A program made the position numbers and the translations under genes. DNA of 38,907 nt, taken from contig JAUVLC010000011.1 of assembly GCA_030595925.1 (NCBI GenBank), forward strand, positions 1-38,907, given 5' to 3'. Source of the stretch: Clostridia bacterium. GTDB lineage: Bacteria > CBDUZB01 > JAGLHV01. The notes beneath the pieces are model-generated. The model saw only the letters and a list, made by a program, of their open reading frames with translations, ran no database searches and had not been told where the DNA came from. Below are positions 22,574 to 31,519 of the stretch, piece after piece (position 1 is the first letter of the stretch; each line of letters begins with the position of its first letter).

Positions 22574-24423
22574 TTTTCCGTATCCCATTCGGCAAACCGT
22601 TGTTTATAATACTCACATTCTTTTTCATATTTAGAAAGCGTTTTTTCCAGCTGACCATATAGTAAATCAATATGCGAACGCAATTCGTGATGTTTCCGGG
22701 ATAGCTCTGTAATAGCCGACGAATTACCCTTTGTAGACGCTTTTACCAGAAAAGCAGTGGTTTGATGCATTTCTTTCTCTTTTTCGCTTATAGTTCTTTC
22801 TAACTCTTTTATTCGTAATTCAAGCGGATTGAGTGCCTGGCTGCGATCCTGAATAAGTTGCGCTTTCAATTTTTTTAAAGCTTTCCTGTCAACAGCAACC
22901 ACATTTTTCTTTTTCTGTTTCCGAGACTCTCCTTCCTCATCCTGCCAACCAATTTTCCGAAGAAACTCCCTATACATTCCGTCAAAAACCGTAACACGCC
23001 CCCGGTCAAATATAATAAAACGATTGGCTATAGCATTCAGAATCATTTCGTTATGGGAAACAATAACCAGAGAACCGTCAAAATTGTTTATTGCTTCCAA
23101 CAAAGCATCGCTAGATTCCATATCTAAATGGTTCGTTGGCTCATCCAGCAAAAGCAGGTTTGACGAACTCATCAACAATCGGCCTAAAAGCACCCTGCTT
23201 TTTTCTCCGCCGGAAAGTAGTTTTATTTTTTTTAAGGCATCATCACCACTGAACATCATCGCACCACAAATATTGCGTACCGTCTGAGGAAGCGAACTGG
23301 AATTGCCTTCCCCAACTTCTTCCAACACCGTCTTGTTTTCCCTCAGTCTGGCAATATTTGATTGCCCAAAATAACCAATCTCCACTGCGGCATGCATTTT
23401 AATATTTCCCGATTGAGACTTCAGCTCACCAGCAAGAATCCGCAATAATGTGGATTTACCCCGCCCATTTCTTCCAATTACGCAAATCCGTTCCCGTTTA
23501 CCCAGCGAGATAGAAAAATCATCAATAAGTTTGGGTTCATTTTGGTCATAACTGAAGCCTATATTGTATACCTGCATCATCTGTGCTGCCGGAAACAAGG
23601 CAGTGTTAAAAGCAAACTCGAGATTATCTATTTTTTTCAGTTTATCCTGTTTTTCCCGTTTTTGAAGAGTTTTTATCCGGGACTGAACCATCCCCCCCAA
23701 CCGTGCTTTAGCCCGGAACCGCCGGATAAACAATTCCGTTTTCTTTCGCTCTTTATCGTCACGAAGACGGGTTTTCTCATAAATTTCTTCTTCTTGTGCA
23801 ATCTGATTATATAACTTGGCAGTATCTCCGGAAATTTTTTTGACGGTATTACGATGAATGACCATCGTATGAGTAGTAATATTGTCCATAAAATTACGAT
23901 CGTGGGTAATCAGCATGATCTCTGTCTTCCAGGACTTCAAAAATCCGGTCAACCAACGGGTAGCAACAATATCAAGATAATTATTCGGCTCATCCAGAAG
24001 AAGAAGATCCGGAAAAGAAATGAGCACCTTAGCAAGATTAAGCCGTATTTGATAGCCACCGGAAAAAACTGACGGGTGTTTAGATAAATCGTCTTTGTTA
24101 AAACCCAGCCCGCTAAGCACTTTTTCTACCTTCCAATGATTATGCTTTTCTTCATCCCGAAGACCAAGACAACCCTCTTCCAAAGCAGTTACCTGTGTAA
24201 AATTGATGTACTGCTCAACATGTCCGATACGATAATTACGGGGAAAGAAAATACTCCCGGCATCCGAATCAATACGCCCGAGAATCATAGAAAACAGCGT
24301 CGACTTCCCCGACCCATTTCTTCCTACCAGGCCAATCTTGTCTCCGCGATTAATAGAGAAACTGAGATCCTTAAATAATATCCGTTCCCCGTATGATTTA
24401 CTAAGCCCTAATATCTGTATCAT
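22555..24423 (-). CDS. ABC-F family ATPase (Uup/YheS-like)
   Basis: 622 residues with two ATP-binding cassettes and no membrane domain. First Walker A VGRNGSGKS (34-42), signature FSGGYQIRLNLA and Walker B LLLLDEPNNYLD; second Walker A IGRNGRGKS, signature LSGGEKSRVLLGRLL and LLLLDEPTNHLD. A basic linker lies between the cassettes, and a C-terminal coiled coil (about 530-610) matches Uup-type members. ABC-F proteins act on ribosomes or branched DNA rather than in transport. The final residues TEKQKDSP and the stop come from the adjacent tandem repeat. No good ribosome site lies near the ATG; the reading of MIQILGLSKSYG is family-typical, so the start stands. Confidence 0.94.
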   Translation of the reverse strand: MIQILGLSKSYGERILFKDLSFSINRGDKIGLVGRNGSGKSTLFSMILGRIDSDAGSIFFPRNYRIGHVEQYINFTQVTALEEGCLGLRDEEKHNHWKVEKVLSGLGFNKDDLSKHPSVFSGGYQIRLNLAKVLISFPDLLLLDEPNNYLDIVATRWLTGFLKSWKTEIMLITHDRNFMDNITTHTMVIHRNTVKKISGDTAKLYNQIAQEEEIYEKTRLRDDKERKKTELFIRRFRAKARLGGMVQSRIKTLQKREKQDKLKKIDNLEFAFNTALFPAAQMMQVYNIGFSYDQNEPKLIDDFSISLGKRERICVIGRNGRGKSTLLRILAGELKSQSGNIKMHAAVEIGYFGQSNIARLRENKTVLEEVGEGNSSSLPQTVRNICGAMMFSGDDALKKIKLLSGGEKSRVLLGRLLMSSSNLLLLDEPTNHLDMESSDALLEAINNFDGSLVIVSHNEMILNAIANRFIIFDRGRVTVFDGMYREFLRKIGWQDEEGESRKQKKKNVVAVDRKALKKLKAQLIQDRSQALNPLELRIKELERTISEKEKEMHQTTAFLVKASTKGNSSAITELSRKHHELRSHIDLLYGQLEKTLSKYEKECEYYKQRFAEWDTEKQKDSP

Positions 24424-24595
24424 AGTAAAAAATTAATATAGCCCTCTAAAGAATCACCTCTGCAAATAGCCAAAAATGTTCTTGTCTATAATTTCCCCTC
24501 TGAATTATATATTTATAGTGTGAGAATATGGAGAGACCGACGAAGTTTTACTCATAGCAATAATGTATAACCATTTACGTTATTTATTATTTTAC

Positions 24596-25123
24596 TTAAT
24601 CAGCCGACTTTGCCTTTTTTAAAAATTCTTTATATTCCTTTTTTGCTTTTTTGTATAATTCTTTTTTTCCTTTAACCTGGTCAGTCATACTTTTTCTGGA
24701 ATTTTTCGCCTTTTCTTTTGCCAATAAATATTCCAGCTTTGCTATTTTTTGTTCTTGCTTTAAACAAAGAGCCTCTATCTTAATTAAGGCTTTGGGAATA
24801 CCAATGTTTGTATATTCCCATGTTAATTTATTTAACTTCACTAATTCTTTATTAGTTAAAATCGATTCCATCCCTTTTTTGTTCTTTTCTGTATTTTTCC
24901 CTTCTGTAGGACGGCCTTTTATTTTTTTAAAAGCATCTTCTATTTTAATCTGTTGCTCTAAGTAAGCATCCCGAAACCAGTCTAATATTTCGTCTATTTT
25001 TTTCGATGCGTCAATATCTATGATTTTTTCCTGTGCAATAATTTGCCTGCTTTTGGGTAAAATAAACATACCGAAAATTAATAAACAAATTATCATACCG
25101 AACATAAATTTTAAAAATTTCAT
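24596..25123 (-). CDS. Small exported helical protein of unknown function
   Basis: 175 residues with a signal peptide (MKFLKFMFGMIICLLIFGMF, then a likely cleavage near IIAQ-EK). The mature part is Lys/Glu-rich and coiled-coil prone (KQEQKIAKLEYLLAKEKAKN). There are no cysteines after processing apart from one. The ATG at 25123 was chosen over one 15 bp earlier because AGAGGG lies about 5 nt upstream. It is monocistronic. A periplasmic chaperone-like role is possible but unsupported. Confidence 0.7.
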   Translation of the reverse strand: MKFLKFMFGMIICLLIFGMFILPKSRQIIAQEKIIDIDASKKIDEILDWFRDAYLEQQIKIEDAFKKIKGRPTEGKNTEKNKKGMESILTNKELVKLNKLTWEYTNIGIPKALIKIEALCLKQEQKIAKLEYLLAKEKAKNSRKSMTDQVKGKKELYKKAKKEYKEFLKKAKSAD

Positions 25124-25184
25124 TTTCCCTCTTTTCATAAAAATGATTAAAGTTCTACAAAATATTTTTAACCCGCTTCACCTG

Positions 25185-25269
25185 TGTCATTGCGAACCTA
25201 TAAAAAAATAACAATCTCCTTCTCCCATGAAAACAACAATATTGCTTTCCCATTTTACCTCACAATGAT
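25185..25269. repeat. Degenerate GTCATTGCGA-type palindromic repeat
   Basis: GTCATTGCGAACC at one end and TACCTCACAATGAT at the other form decayed inverted ends, with AACAATCTCC and ATATTGCTTTCC inside. This is the layout of the widespread GTCATTGCGAG...GAAGCAATC...CGCAATGAC intergenic repeats of many bacteria. It fills much of the gap after the NADH-oxidase-like gene. Confidence 0.6.
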
Positions 25270-25349
25270 ATTTTTAAAAAAATTTTAAACAATCTCTAAA
25301 AGCAACCCTTCAAATTGTTTGTCGGCAACAAATTTTATCTTTATGCCGG

Positions 25350-26696
25350 TTAAATTTTACCTACTGCGTCATGAGCAGCTAATACCAGTGGATATGTAGT
25401 CGGAGCACTGGTCAAACAAGGATGAGTAGCCATTTGCAGGGTTTCCAACTCAGTTAAAGAAATCCGTTGCTGTATTGCTACTCCAATGATATTAATTATT
25501 TCGCCACAGGATATTCCCCCTGAAACCTGACCACCCATTAAAATCCCGGACTGTTTTGAAAAAATTAATTTAACTTTTAATTCATGTACGTCAGGCATAG
25601 TAACGGGATGTTTATCAACACTATTAGCAACACCTACCACAATTTCAAAACCTTCTCTCTTTGCACTCGTTTCAGTAAGTCCGGCTGAAGCTAAAGCTAA
25701 ACCGTTAACATAGGTTGAATATATTGCAATTATTCCTTTAATTTCACGAACAACTTTTAGCTGATACAGATTTGAGCCGGCTATTCTGGCTTCTGCGGTT
25801 GCGGTTGAAGCAAGCATTACCGGTGCATCTTTGCGTGTAAAAAAATCTCTTTTCCCCGCACAATCTCCTACCGCAAAAATATCTGAATCAATCGTTCTCA
25901 TATATTCATCTACCCAAATACCTCTACCCATGCCTATTCTCAAACCTGCTTCTTTAGCCATTTTCGTATTAGGAAACGCACCAATGCCTAAAACAACACA
26001 ATCAACAGCTATCTCCTGGCCATTAGAAAATTTAACCGTTTTTACTGCTTCATCGCCTGAAAAACTTTCTACCTTAACATTGGTCAATACATTTACTCCA
26101 TTTGCCTTTAATTTTTCCTCTACTAATTGGGAAAATTCGCTATCAAAAGAATTAGCTAATAAATCCGGCAACATTTCAACTAAATACACATTATGCCCGT
26201 CTATTTTGGCAAGCTCATCGGCAAATTCCACTCCAATAAATCCTCCTCCTAATACCAAAACATTTTTTGCTTTTTTAAAGGTTTTTACAGCGTCTTTGAG
26301 ATAGTCCATTTCTTTATACACAGGATAGATACCTTTTTTATCAATACCGGGAATAGGTGGTACAATAGGGTTTGAGCCAACCGCCAAAATTAATTTTTCA
26401 TAATGATAGGTATCTTTATTTTTAGTAGTGACAACTTTTTCTTTACGTTCTATTTGGACCGCTTCATCTACAAATACTTCAACATTGTTCTTTTCCAATG
26501 CCGCATTTCCTAATTTGTTTTCCTCCGGATTTTTTAAAGAAGCAAACATATATGGAATACCACAAGGAATAACCCCCTTCTCTATACTTTTGATCAGAGA
26601 TATTTTTTTATTCGGATAATATTTTCGGGCGGTAACCGCACTAATTATTCCGGCAGGACCTCCCCCTACTACTAAAACATCTGTTTCTTTTTTCAT
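25350..26696 (-). CDS. FAD-dependent NAD(P)H oxidase / CoA-disulfide-reductase-like flavoprotein
   Basis: 448 residues of the pyridine nucleotide-disulfide oxidoreductase family. FAD-binding VLVVGGGPAGIISA (7-20), NAD-binding VLVLGGGFIGVEFADELA, and FAVGDCAG for the flavin ribityl. The redox cysteine is single, in VIPCGIPYMF, as in NADH oxidase, NADH peroxidase and CoA-disulfide reductase; a CxxxxC pair is absent. A C-terminal dimerisation domain completes it. In an anaerobe, it would reduce oxygen, peroxide, polysulfide or CoA disulfide. Context next to rubrerythrin and superoxide reductase favours oxygen or sulfur redox stress. It lies behind its own promoter with a 24-residue ORF. Confidence 0.9.
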   Translation of the reverse strand: MKKETDVLVVGGGPAGIISAVTARKYYPNKKISLIKSIEKGVIPCGIPYMFASLKNPEENKLGNAALEKNNVEVFVDEAVQIERKEKVVTTKNKDTYHYEKLILAVGSNPIVPPIPGIDKKGIYPVYKEMDYLKDAVKTFKKAKNVLVLGGGFIGVEFADELAKIDGHNVYLVEMLPDLLANSFDSEFSQLVEEKLKANGVNVLTNVKVESFSGDEAVKTVKFSNGQEIAVDCVVLGIGAFPNTKMAKEAGLRIGMGRGIWVDEYMRTIDSDIFAVGDCAGKRDFFTRKDAPVMLASTATAEARIAGSNLYQLKVVREIKGIIAIYSTYVNGLALASAGLTETSAKREGFEIVVGVANSVDKHPVTMPDVHELKVKLIFSKQSGILMGGQVSGGISCGEIINIIGVAIQQRISLTELETLQMATHPCLTSAPTTYPLVLAAHDAVGKI

Positions 26697-26782
26697 TTAC
26701 AATTTACTCCTCTTTATTAATTTAATATTAACTATTATAATGAAAATGGCTTTTTCTATTATAATATTATTTCTTGAAATAT

Positions 26783-26857
26783 TCATTTATTGTCTTTTTG
26801 ACGCAATAACAACATCACCCCGATAATAACTAATATCAACACTACGATCATTATCAT
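26783..26857 (-). CDS. 24-residue single-span membrane peptide
   Basis: MIMIVVLILVIIGVMLLLRQ then KDNK: one hydrophobic span followed by a positively charged tail. GAGGAG sits about 9 nt before the ATG, and a near-consensus promoter lies 36 bp upstream. The gap to the NADH-oxidase-like ATG is 86 bp, so both are probably on one transcript. Such tiny proteins are often missed; the strong translation signal is the main support. Confidence 0.5.
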   Translation of the reverse strand: MIMIVVLILVIIGVMLLLRQKDNK

Positions 26858-26884
26858 AATTAATTTCTCCTCTTTTTTAAAAAA

Positions 26885-26921
26885 TATAATGCATTATACA
26901 AGTTTTGATTATTGTTTTCAA
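26885..26921 (-). promoter_or_regulatory. Promoter for the 24-residue ORF and NADH-oxidase-like gene
   Basis: -35 TTGAAA (26916-26921), a 17-bp spacer and -10 TATAAT (26893-26898). The -10 is half of a perfect 14-bp palindrome, TATAATGCATTATA (26885-26898), which could be an operator. Confidence 0.7.
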
Positions 26922-26992
26922 TAGAGAAATGTTTTTTTATAGTCATCGCAAAAAAATGGGAGATAATGCGAGGATGATATTATTCGCTCTGT

Positions 26993-27025
26993 AAAAAAAT
27001 GTTCACGCTTACATTGAAGTGAACA
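26993..27025 (-). terminator. Rho-independent terminator after the hydrogenase gene
   Basis: Reading leftward: TGTTCAC, a 12-nt loop, GTGAACA, then T7. The 7-bp stem is short but the T run is clean. It lies 46 bp after the hydrogenase stop and separates that operon from the promoter of the next. Confidence 0.75.
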
Positions 27026-27071
27026 ACATATATTTTTTTATTTCCGACTATTTTTGCAAGACAAAACCGAT

Positions 27072-28865
27072 TTATCCTTTGGTTACTCGTAACTTATCCT
27101 TATAGGGGCAGGTAAATTCATCTCCTGCATAAAGGGGCCGGGCATAATATTGTGTATGCAATAACTCCCGAGCTTTATCTTCCAAAGGTTTACCTAAATA
27201 TTCCTTGTACAATTGTTGAATATACGGGTTTTTATGTGATTTACGAAAAGGAAGTTTTTTCTCTTCTTCGTAAATTGCTTTTGCTCTTTTTTCCCTTATT
27301 GCTAATCCTCCGTAAGGCTGCCCTCCTCCACCTACACATCCCCCCGGACACGCCATTACTTCAATAAAATGATACGGAAGTTGATTTTTTCGTTTTCCTT
27401 CCGCTACCTTGTCCAGAATATATTTTACATTGCCCAAACCATGGGCAACAGCAACTCTTATTTTTTGATTATCTATCTCAATCTCCCCTTCCTTTACCCC
27501 CTGGAAACCACGAACCGATTCAATATTAATATTTAACAGTTCTTCTGTTGTAATAAACTCATAAGCCGTTCTCAAAGCCGCCTCCATTACTCCCCCTGTA
27601 ACACCAAAAATTAAACCTGCTCCGGAATAAACGCCAAAAGGAACATCCGCTTTACCATCAGGAAGGTTAACCAGGTCAATTCCGGCTTGTTTAATAAGTC
27701 TGGCAAATTCTCTGGTGGTAATGGTAACATCTACATCCTGAACCCCTGAGGAAAACATATCATAACATCGAAGTATCTCATATTTTTTTGCCGTGCAAGG
27801 CATTATCGAAACCATAAATATTTTCTCTTTAGGTATTTTCATTTTTTCCGCCCAGTAAGTTTTGACCATTACCCCTAACATTTGATGAGGAGATTTTGCC
27901 GAAGAGAAATTATCAATAAATTCAGGACAAAATTTTTCCATATAATCAACCCAGGCCGGGCAACACGTGGTAATAAGAGGAAATCGATGTTTTTCTTTTT
28001 TATATCTTTTGACAAATTCCGATGCCTCTTCCATAATTGTTAAATCGGCACCAAAATTAGTATCAAACACATAGTCAACACCCAGCAACCTGAGTGCAGT
28101 ATAAATTTTTTCAGTAATAGAAGTTCCCGGTGGTAAACCAAATTCTTCCCCCAGAGCAACCCTCACCGAAGGGGCAATCTGTGAAATTACAATAGTTTCC
28201 GGATCGTTAAGTGCGTCCCATACCTCCTGGGTATGTTCTTCTTCATAAATAGCTCCTGTAGGACAATAAGAGGTACATTGTCCACACTTGACACAAGGAC
28301 TATGAAATAAATCCGGTTTTGCCGCAGCATAAATTTCAGAACCCCTCTCAAACATTGCTAATGCATTTACTTTTTGAATTTCGCTGCAAATATAGACACA
28401 CCTTTCGCAAGCGATACATTTTTGCGAATCAATGTTTAACGCTACAGAGGTGTTGTCCCGATGTCCTTTTTTTAGCTTATGGAAAAACCGAAGTTCATCT
28501 CTAACACCTAACTGAATGGCCAAATCCTGTAACTGACAATTTCCATTTTTAATACAAACAAGACAATCCGTGGGATGAGAAGACAGTATCAATTCTAAAT
28601 TTATACGCCTTGCTCTAAGGACTCTTTCCGTGTGGGTAAATATTTCCATCCCTTCCTCTACAATAGTAGTACAGGCACACTCTAAATGCTCTCTCCCCTT
28701 TATTTCTACCAGACAAATACGGCATGTTCCTTTCACCTTAAGATCCGGATGATAACACAAGGTAGGAATAATTATCCCGATTTTTTTAGCTGCGTCTAAA
28801 ATTGTACTCCCCTCAGGAATTCCGACCTTCTGCCCATTTATTATTAAGTTTATCTCCGGATTCAT
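27072..28865 (-). CDS. hydA: [FeFe]-hydrogenase, NADH/ferredoxin-type catalytic subunit with fused small-subunit domain
   Basis: Reversible H2 production or uptake on an H cluster. About 597 residues: an N-terminal [2Fe-2S] domain (CYHPDLKVKGTCRICLVEI), a His/Cys [4Fe-4S] region (HPTDCLVCIKNGNCQLQ), two [4Fe-4S] clusters (CIACERCVYICSE; CVKCGQCTSYCPTG), then the H domain with L1 TTCCPAW, L2 MPCTAKKYE and L3 MACPGGCVGGGGQP. A C-terminal small-subunit-like segment (NPYIQQLYKEYLGKP) follows. L1 has Thr where most have Ser. This layout matches HydA/HndD of bifurcating or NADH-linked enzymes, but no HydB/HydC genes are in view. The ATG at 28865 was preferred; a TTG would add seven residues. Confidence 0.95.
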   Translation of the reverse strand: MNPEINLIINGQKVGIPEGSTILDAAKKIGIIIPTLCYHPDLKVKGTCRICLVEIKGREHLECACTTIVEEGMEIFTHTERVLRARRINLELILSSHPTDCLVCIKNGNCQLQDLAIQLGVRDELRFFHKLKKGHRDNTSVALNIDSQKCIACERCVYICSEIQKVNALAMFERGSEIYAAAKPDLFHSPCVKCGQCTSYCPTGAIYEEEHTQEVWDALNDPETIVISQIAPSVRVALGEEFGLPPGTSITEKIYTALRLLGVDYVFDTNFGADLTIMEEASEFVKRYKKEKHRFPLITTCCPAWVDYMEKFCPEFIDNFSSAKSPHQMLGVMVKTYWAEKMKIPKEKIFMVSIMPCTAKKYEILRCYDMFSSGVQDVDVTITTREFARLIKQAGIDLVNLPDGKADVPFGVYSGAGLIFGVTGGVMEAALRTAYEFITTEELLNINIESVRGFQGVKEGEIEIDNQKIRVAVAHGLGNVKYILDKVAEGKRKNQLPYHFIEVMACPGGCVGGGGQPYGGLAIREKRAKAIYEEEKKLPFRKSHKNPYIQQLYKEYLGKPLEDKARELLHTQYYARPLYAGDEFTCPYKDKLRVTKG

Positions 28866-29031
28866 TTTCCCATATTCTCCCTTCAAAAGGTAATGTTAAA
28901 AATCATTGTTTTATTTACTCTACCTATGAAAAATATCCCATAATCCATAATCCTTTTTTTCTTTTATGTTTTATTTGATAATATCCATCAAAAAATATTT
29001 TTCGTGCTTTGCATTTTAAGGAACGAATATC

Positions 29032-29607
29032 TTAATAGTTTTCGCAGAGTAATTCATAGTAACTTTGCGGATGTGCACAAGCCGGACACAGTTGAGGTGC
29101 TTCTTTTCCTTCATGGACATATCCGCAATTACGACATTTCCATTTAACTACACTATCCTTTTTAAATACATTAGATTCTTTTATATTTTTAAGTAATTTT
29201 AGGTACCGTTTTTCGTGTTCTTCTTCTACTTCTGCTATCTCTTTAAATAAATCAGCTATTTCCTCAAAACCTTCTTCTCGAGCTGTTTCTTCCGCTTCTT
29301 TATAAAGTTTAGTCCATTCCATATTTTCCCCTGCTGCGGAAGCTTCCAGATTAGCTGCAGTATCATTGATAATTCCGGCAGGATAGCCTGCAGTAATTTC
29401 TAATTCTCCCCCTTCCAAAAATTTAAAAAATCTCTTAGCATGTTCTTTTTCATTATCCGCGGTTTCTAAGAATATCGCCGCTATTTGTTCATAGCCTGCT
29501 TTTTTGGCTACAGAAGAAAAATAAGTATACCGGTTTCTTGCTTGTGACTCTCCGGCAAACGATGCCAGGAGATTTTTTTCTGTTTTGGTCCCTTTTATGC
29601 TTTTCAT
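29032..29607 (-). CDS. rbr: Rubrerythrin
   Basis: 191 residues. A ferritin-like four-helix domain carries the diiron ligands in FAGESQARNRY, ETADNEKEHAKRF and EIAEVEEEHEKRY. It is followed by a rubredoxin-like domain, CRNCGY...CPACAHPQ. It reduces hydrogen peroxide in the cytoplasm with electrons from rubredoxin or NADH-linked donors. Co-directional with desulfoferrodoxin and Rrf2, it fits an anaerobe's oxygen-defence set. GGAGG lies about 8 nt before the ATG. Confidence 0.97.
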   Translation of the reverse strand: MKSIKGTKTEKNLLASFAGESQARNRYTYFSSVAKKAGYEQIAAIFLETADNEKEHAKRFFKFLEGGELEITAGYPAGIINDTAANLEASAAGENMEWTKLYKEAEETAREEGFEEIADLFKEIAEVEEEHEKRYLKLLKNIKESNVFKKDSVVKWKCRNCGYVHEGKEAPQLCPACAHPQSYYELLCENY

Positions 29608-29660
29608 TTTAAACCCCTCCTTTAATGAATTATATTTTTTTAGAGTCTCTCATCTTTCCC

Positions 29661-29960
29661 TTATTTTATTGCATAATTACCTTTATTCCGGTCTTTTAAC
29701 TCCCCGAGTTTACTCTTGTTCCAATTTTCAATACGTGAAAAATAACCTACCACCCGGGAAATATGATGAATTTTTTTTCCCTGGGTTATCTGGTTTTCCA
29801 AAATCGGCCACTCATTTTGTTGGATTGCTTCAACAAGGAAATGGGCAACAGTGTTTAGTTCTTCGCTCCCGACAAAATAACCGTCTTTACCTTCATGTTC
29901 TCCCTGATACCAGTGGTAACCATTTTCAACACAAGCATTTATAAAATCTTCTACTTCCAT
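29661..29960 (-). CDS. Small NrdD-C-terminus-like protein
   Basis: 99 residues. The last 40 (KKIHHISRVVGYFSRIENWN, then KSKLGELKDRNKGNY) resemble the C-terminal end of anaerobic ribonucleotide reductase NrdD. The zinc-binding cysteines and the glycyl-radical RxxGY context are not preserved as a functional centre. The N-terminal 55 residues include YHWYQGEHEGKDGYFVG and match nothing I know. GGAGG lies about 8 nt before the ATG, and the gene is within the stress operon, so it is expressed. It may be a stand-alone accessory, or the NrdD likeness may be superficial. Confidence 0.65.
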   Translation of the reverse strand: MEVEDFINACVENGYHWYQGEHEGKDGYFVGSEELNTVAHFLVEAIQQNEWPILENQITQGKKIHHISRVVGYFSRIENWNKSKLGELKDRNKGNYAIK

Positions 29961-30035
29961 TTTTTTATACCTCCTATTTCTTTAATTTTTTTTTCTGCTA
30001 ATTTCTTACTTTTTCTGTTATTTTTATCCTCCGCT

Positions 30036-30416
30036 TTATTTATTTTTCCAAAGACCATGTATAGTACAAAATTCCCGCACTTCTAATATATCCGTTTTTG
30101 AGACATCAGATTGAACCTCGGGATTTTGTCCGGGTTTTAATTCTACCCTCAAAACTTTATCGTTGGTCAGGACCTCAATAAATTTGATATAATGTTTTTC
30201 TTCCATAGGATGGGCAATACTTCCTACTTTTATGGTGGTTCCCCCATCGACTTCTTCTATTACCGGAACATGTTTTTCGCTTCCGGTATCCTCGCTTTTG
30301 GCCTCTAATTTTACCATTGGCTGATTACAACATACCAGTGCCGGTGCCCCTTCATGGGTTATTTCCACAACATTTCCACAAATATTACAACGGTAAAGCT
30401 CTCTTAACTTAGTCAC
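30036..30416 (-). CDS. dfx: Desulfoferrodoxin (superoxide reductase)
   Basis: 126 residues, the normal length, from a GTG start. An earlier ATG would add 32 unrelated residues; the GTG has AAGGAGG about 8 nt upstream. The N-terminal Fe(SCys)4 centre is YRCNICGNVV and VCCNQPM. The catalytic Fe site uses His in KHVP, HPMEEKH, and Cys/His in EFCTIHGLWK. The enzyme reduces superoxide to hydrogen peroxide, which rubrerythrin encoded downstream can remove. Part of the Rrf2-led cluster. Confidence 0.97.
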   Translation of the reverse strand: MTKLRELYRCNICGNVVEITHEGAPALVCCNQPMVKLEAKSEDTGSEKHVPVIEEVDGGTTIKVGSIAHPMEEKHYIKFIEVLTNDKVLRVELKPGQNPEVQSDVSKTDILEVREFCTIHGLWKNK

Positions 30417-30448
30417 TTTCTTTTCCTCCTTATTAAATAATTTTACAT

Positions 30449-31504
30449 TTATTTTAGCGAAAAACAACGTTTTTTTTCTTTTTTTATACAGGTTTTTCCG
30501 CAATGATAACAAATCTCATTTCTTAAATATCCACCGTTAAAAAATTCAACAATATTCTCGAACGTTGTCCGGGCAATATTACTCAACGCTTCTTTAGTAA
30601 AAAAACCCTGATGGGAAGTAATAAGTACATTGGGAAAAGTCAGGAGCCGTGCTAATACATCATCGCTAATCATTGATGACGAAAAGTCCTCAAAGAAATA
30701 ATTGCTTTCTTCTTCATACACATCTAATCCTGCTCCTCCGATTTTCCCACTTTTAAGGCCTTCTATCAATGCCTGGGTCTTAATTAATTTTCCTCTACCC
30801 GTGTTGATAATCATTACCCCGTCTTTCATCCGGGAAATACTCTCTTCGTTAATCATATATTGGGTTTGAGGCGTTAATGGACAATGTAAGGAAATAATAT
30901 CCGATTTTTCATAAAGTTGAGCAAGAGAAACATAAGTAACCCCTGCACTCTTTGAATATGACTCATCAGGGTAGAGATCAAAACAAAGAATATCCATCCC
31001 AAATCCTTTAAGAATAGAGATTAAACATTTTCCGATTTTTCCGGTTCCGATAACCCCGGCAGTTTTACCGTGCATATCAAATCCAATCAATCCGTTGATG
31101 CTAAAATTATTATCCCGGGTACGATAATAAGCCCGGTAGATTTTCCTGTTTAATCCAAGCATCAAGGCTACCGCATGTTCACTAACGGCATAAGGAGAAT
31201 ATTCCGGCACACGCATAATATGAATATTTTTAAATGCTGCTCTTAAATCCACATTGTTATATCCGGCACAACGCAAAGCAATTAATTTAACACCTTCTTG
31301 TTTTAGTATATTTATAACATTTTTGTCAACAGTATCGTTAACAAATGCACATACTACATTAAATCCCTGCACCAGTTCAGCAGTGTCTTTGTTTAAATGA
31401 TTTTTGAAATATTTTATATCAAAATTATAATGACTGTTTGCCAGCTCAAAAAATTCCCGGTCATAAGGTTTAGTATCAAAAAATGCTATCTTGACTTTAT
31501 TCAT
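30449..31504 (-). CDS. D-lactate dehydrogenase-type 2-hydroxyacid dehydrogenase
   Basis: 351 residues. NAD-binding GVIGTGKIGKCL near 150; the catalytic set is Arg in NTGRGKLI, a Glu further on and His in ITSHQGFFT. RCAGYNNVDL and VPEYSPYAVSEHAVAL are characteristic of fermentative D-LDH (LdhA). It converts pyruvate and NADH to D-lactate. The C-terminal tail, after ICYHCGKTC, has three cysteines and a basic run not usual for LdhA and may bind metal. It lies 15 bp after the Rrf2 gene, so redox-responsive control is likely. Confidence 0.9.
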   Translation of the reverse strand: MNKVKIAFFDTKPYDREFFELANSHYNFDIKYFKNHLNKDTAELVQGFNVVCAFVNDTVDKNVINILKQEGVKLIALRCAGYNNVDLRAAFKNIHIMRVPEYSPYAVSEHAVALMLGLNRKIYRAYYRTRDNNFSINGLIGFDMHGKTAGVIGTGKIGKCLISILKGFGMDILCFDLYPDESYSKSAGVTYVSLAQLYEKSDIISLHCPLTPQTQYMINEESISRMKDGVMIINTGRGKLIKTQALIEGLKSGKIGGAGLDVYEEESNYFFEDFSSSMISDDVLARLLTFPNVLITSHQGFFTKEALSNIARTTFENIVEFFNGGYLRNEICYHCGKTCIKKEKKRCFSLK

Positions 31505-31519
31505 TTTTGTCCCTCCGGT

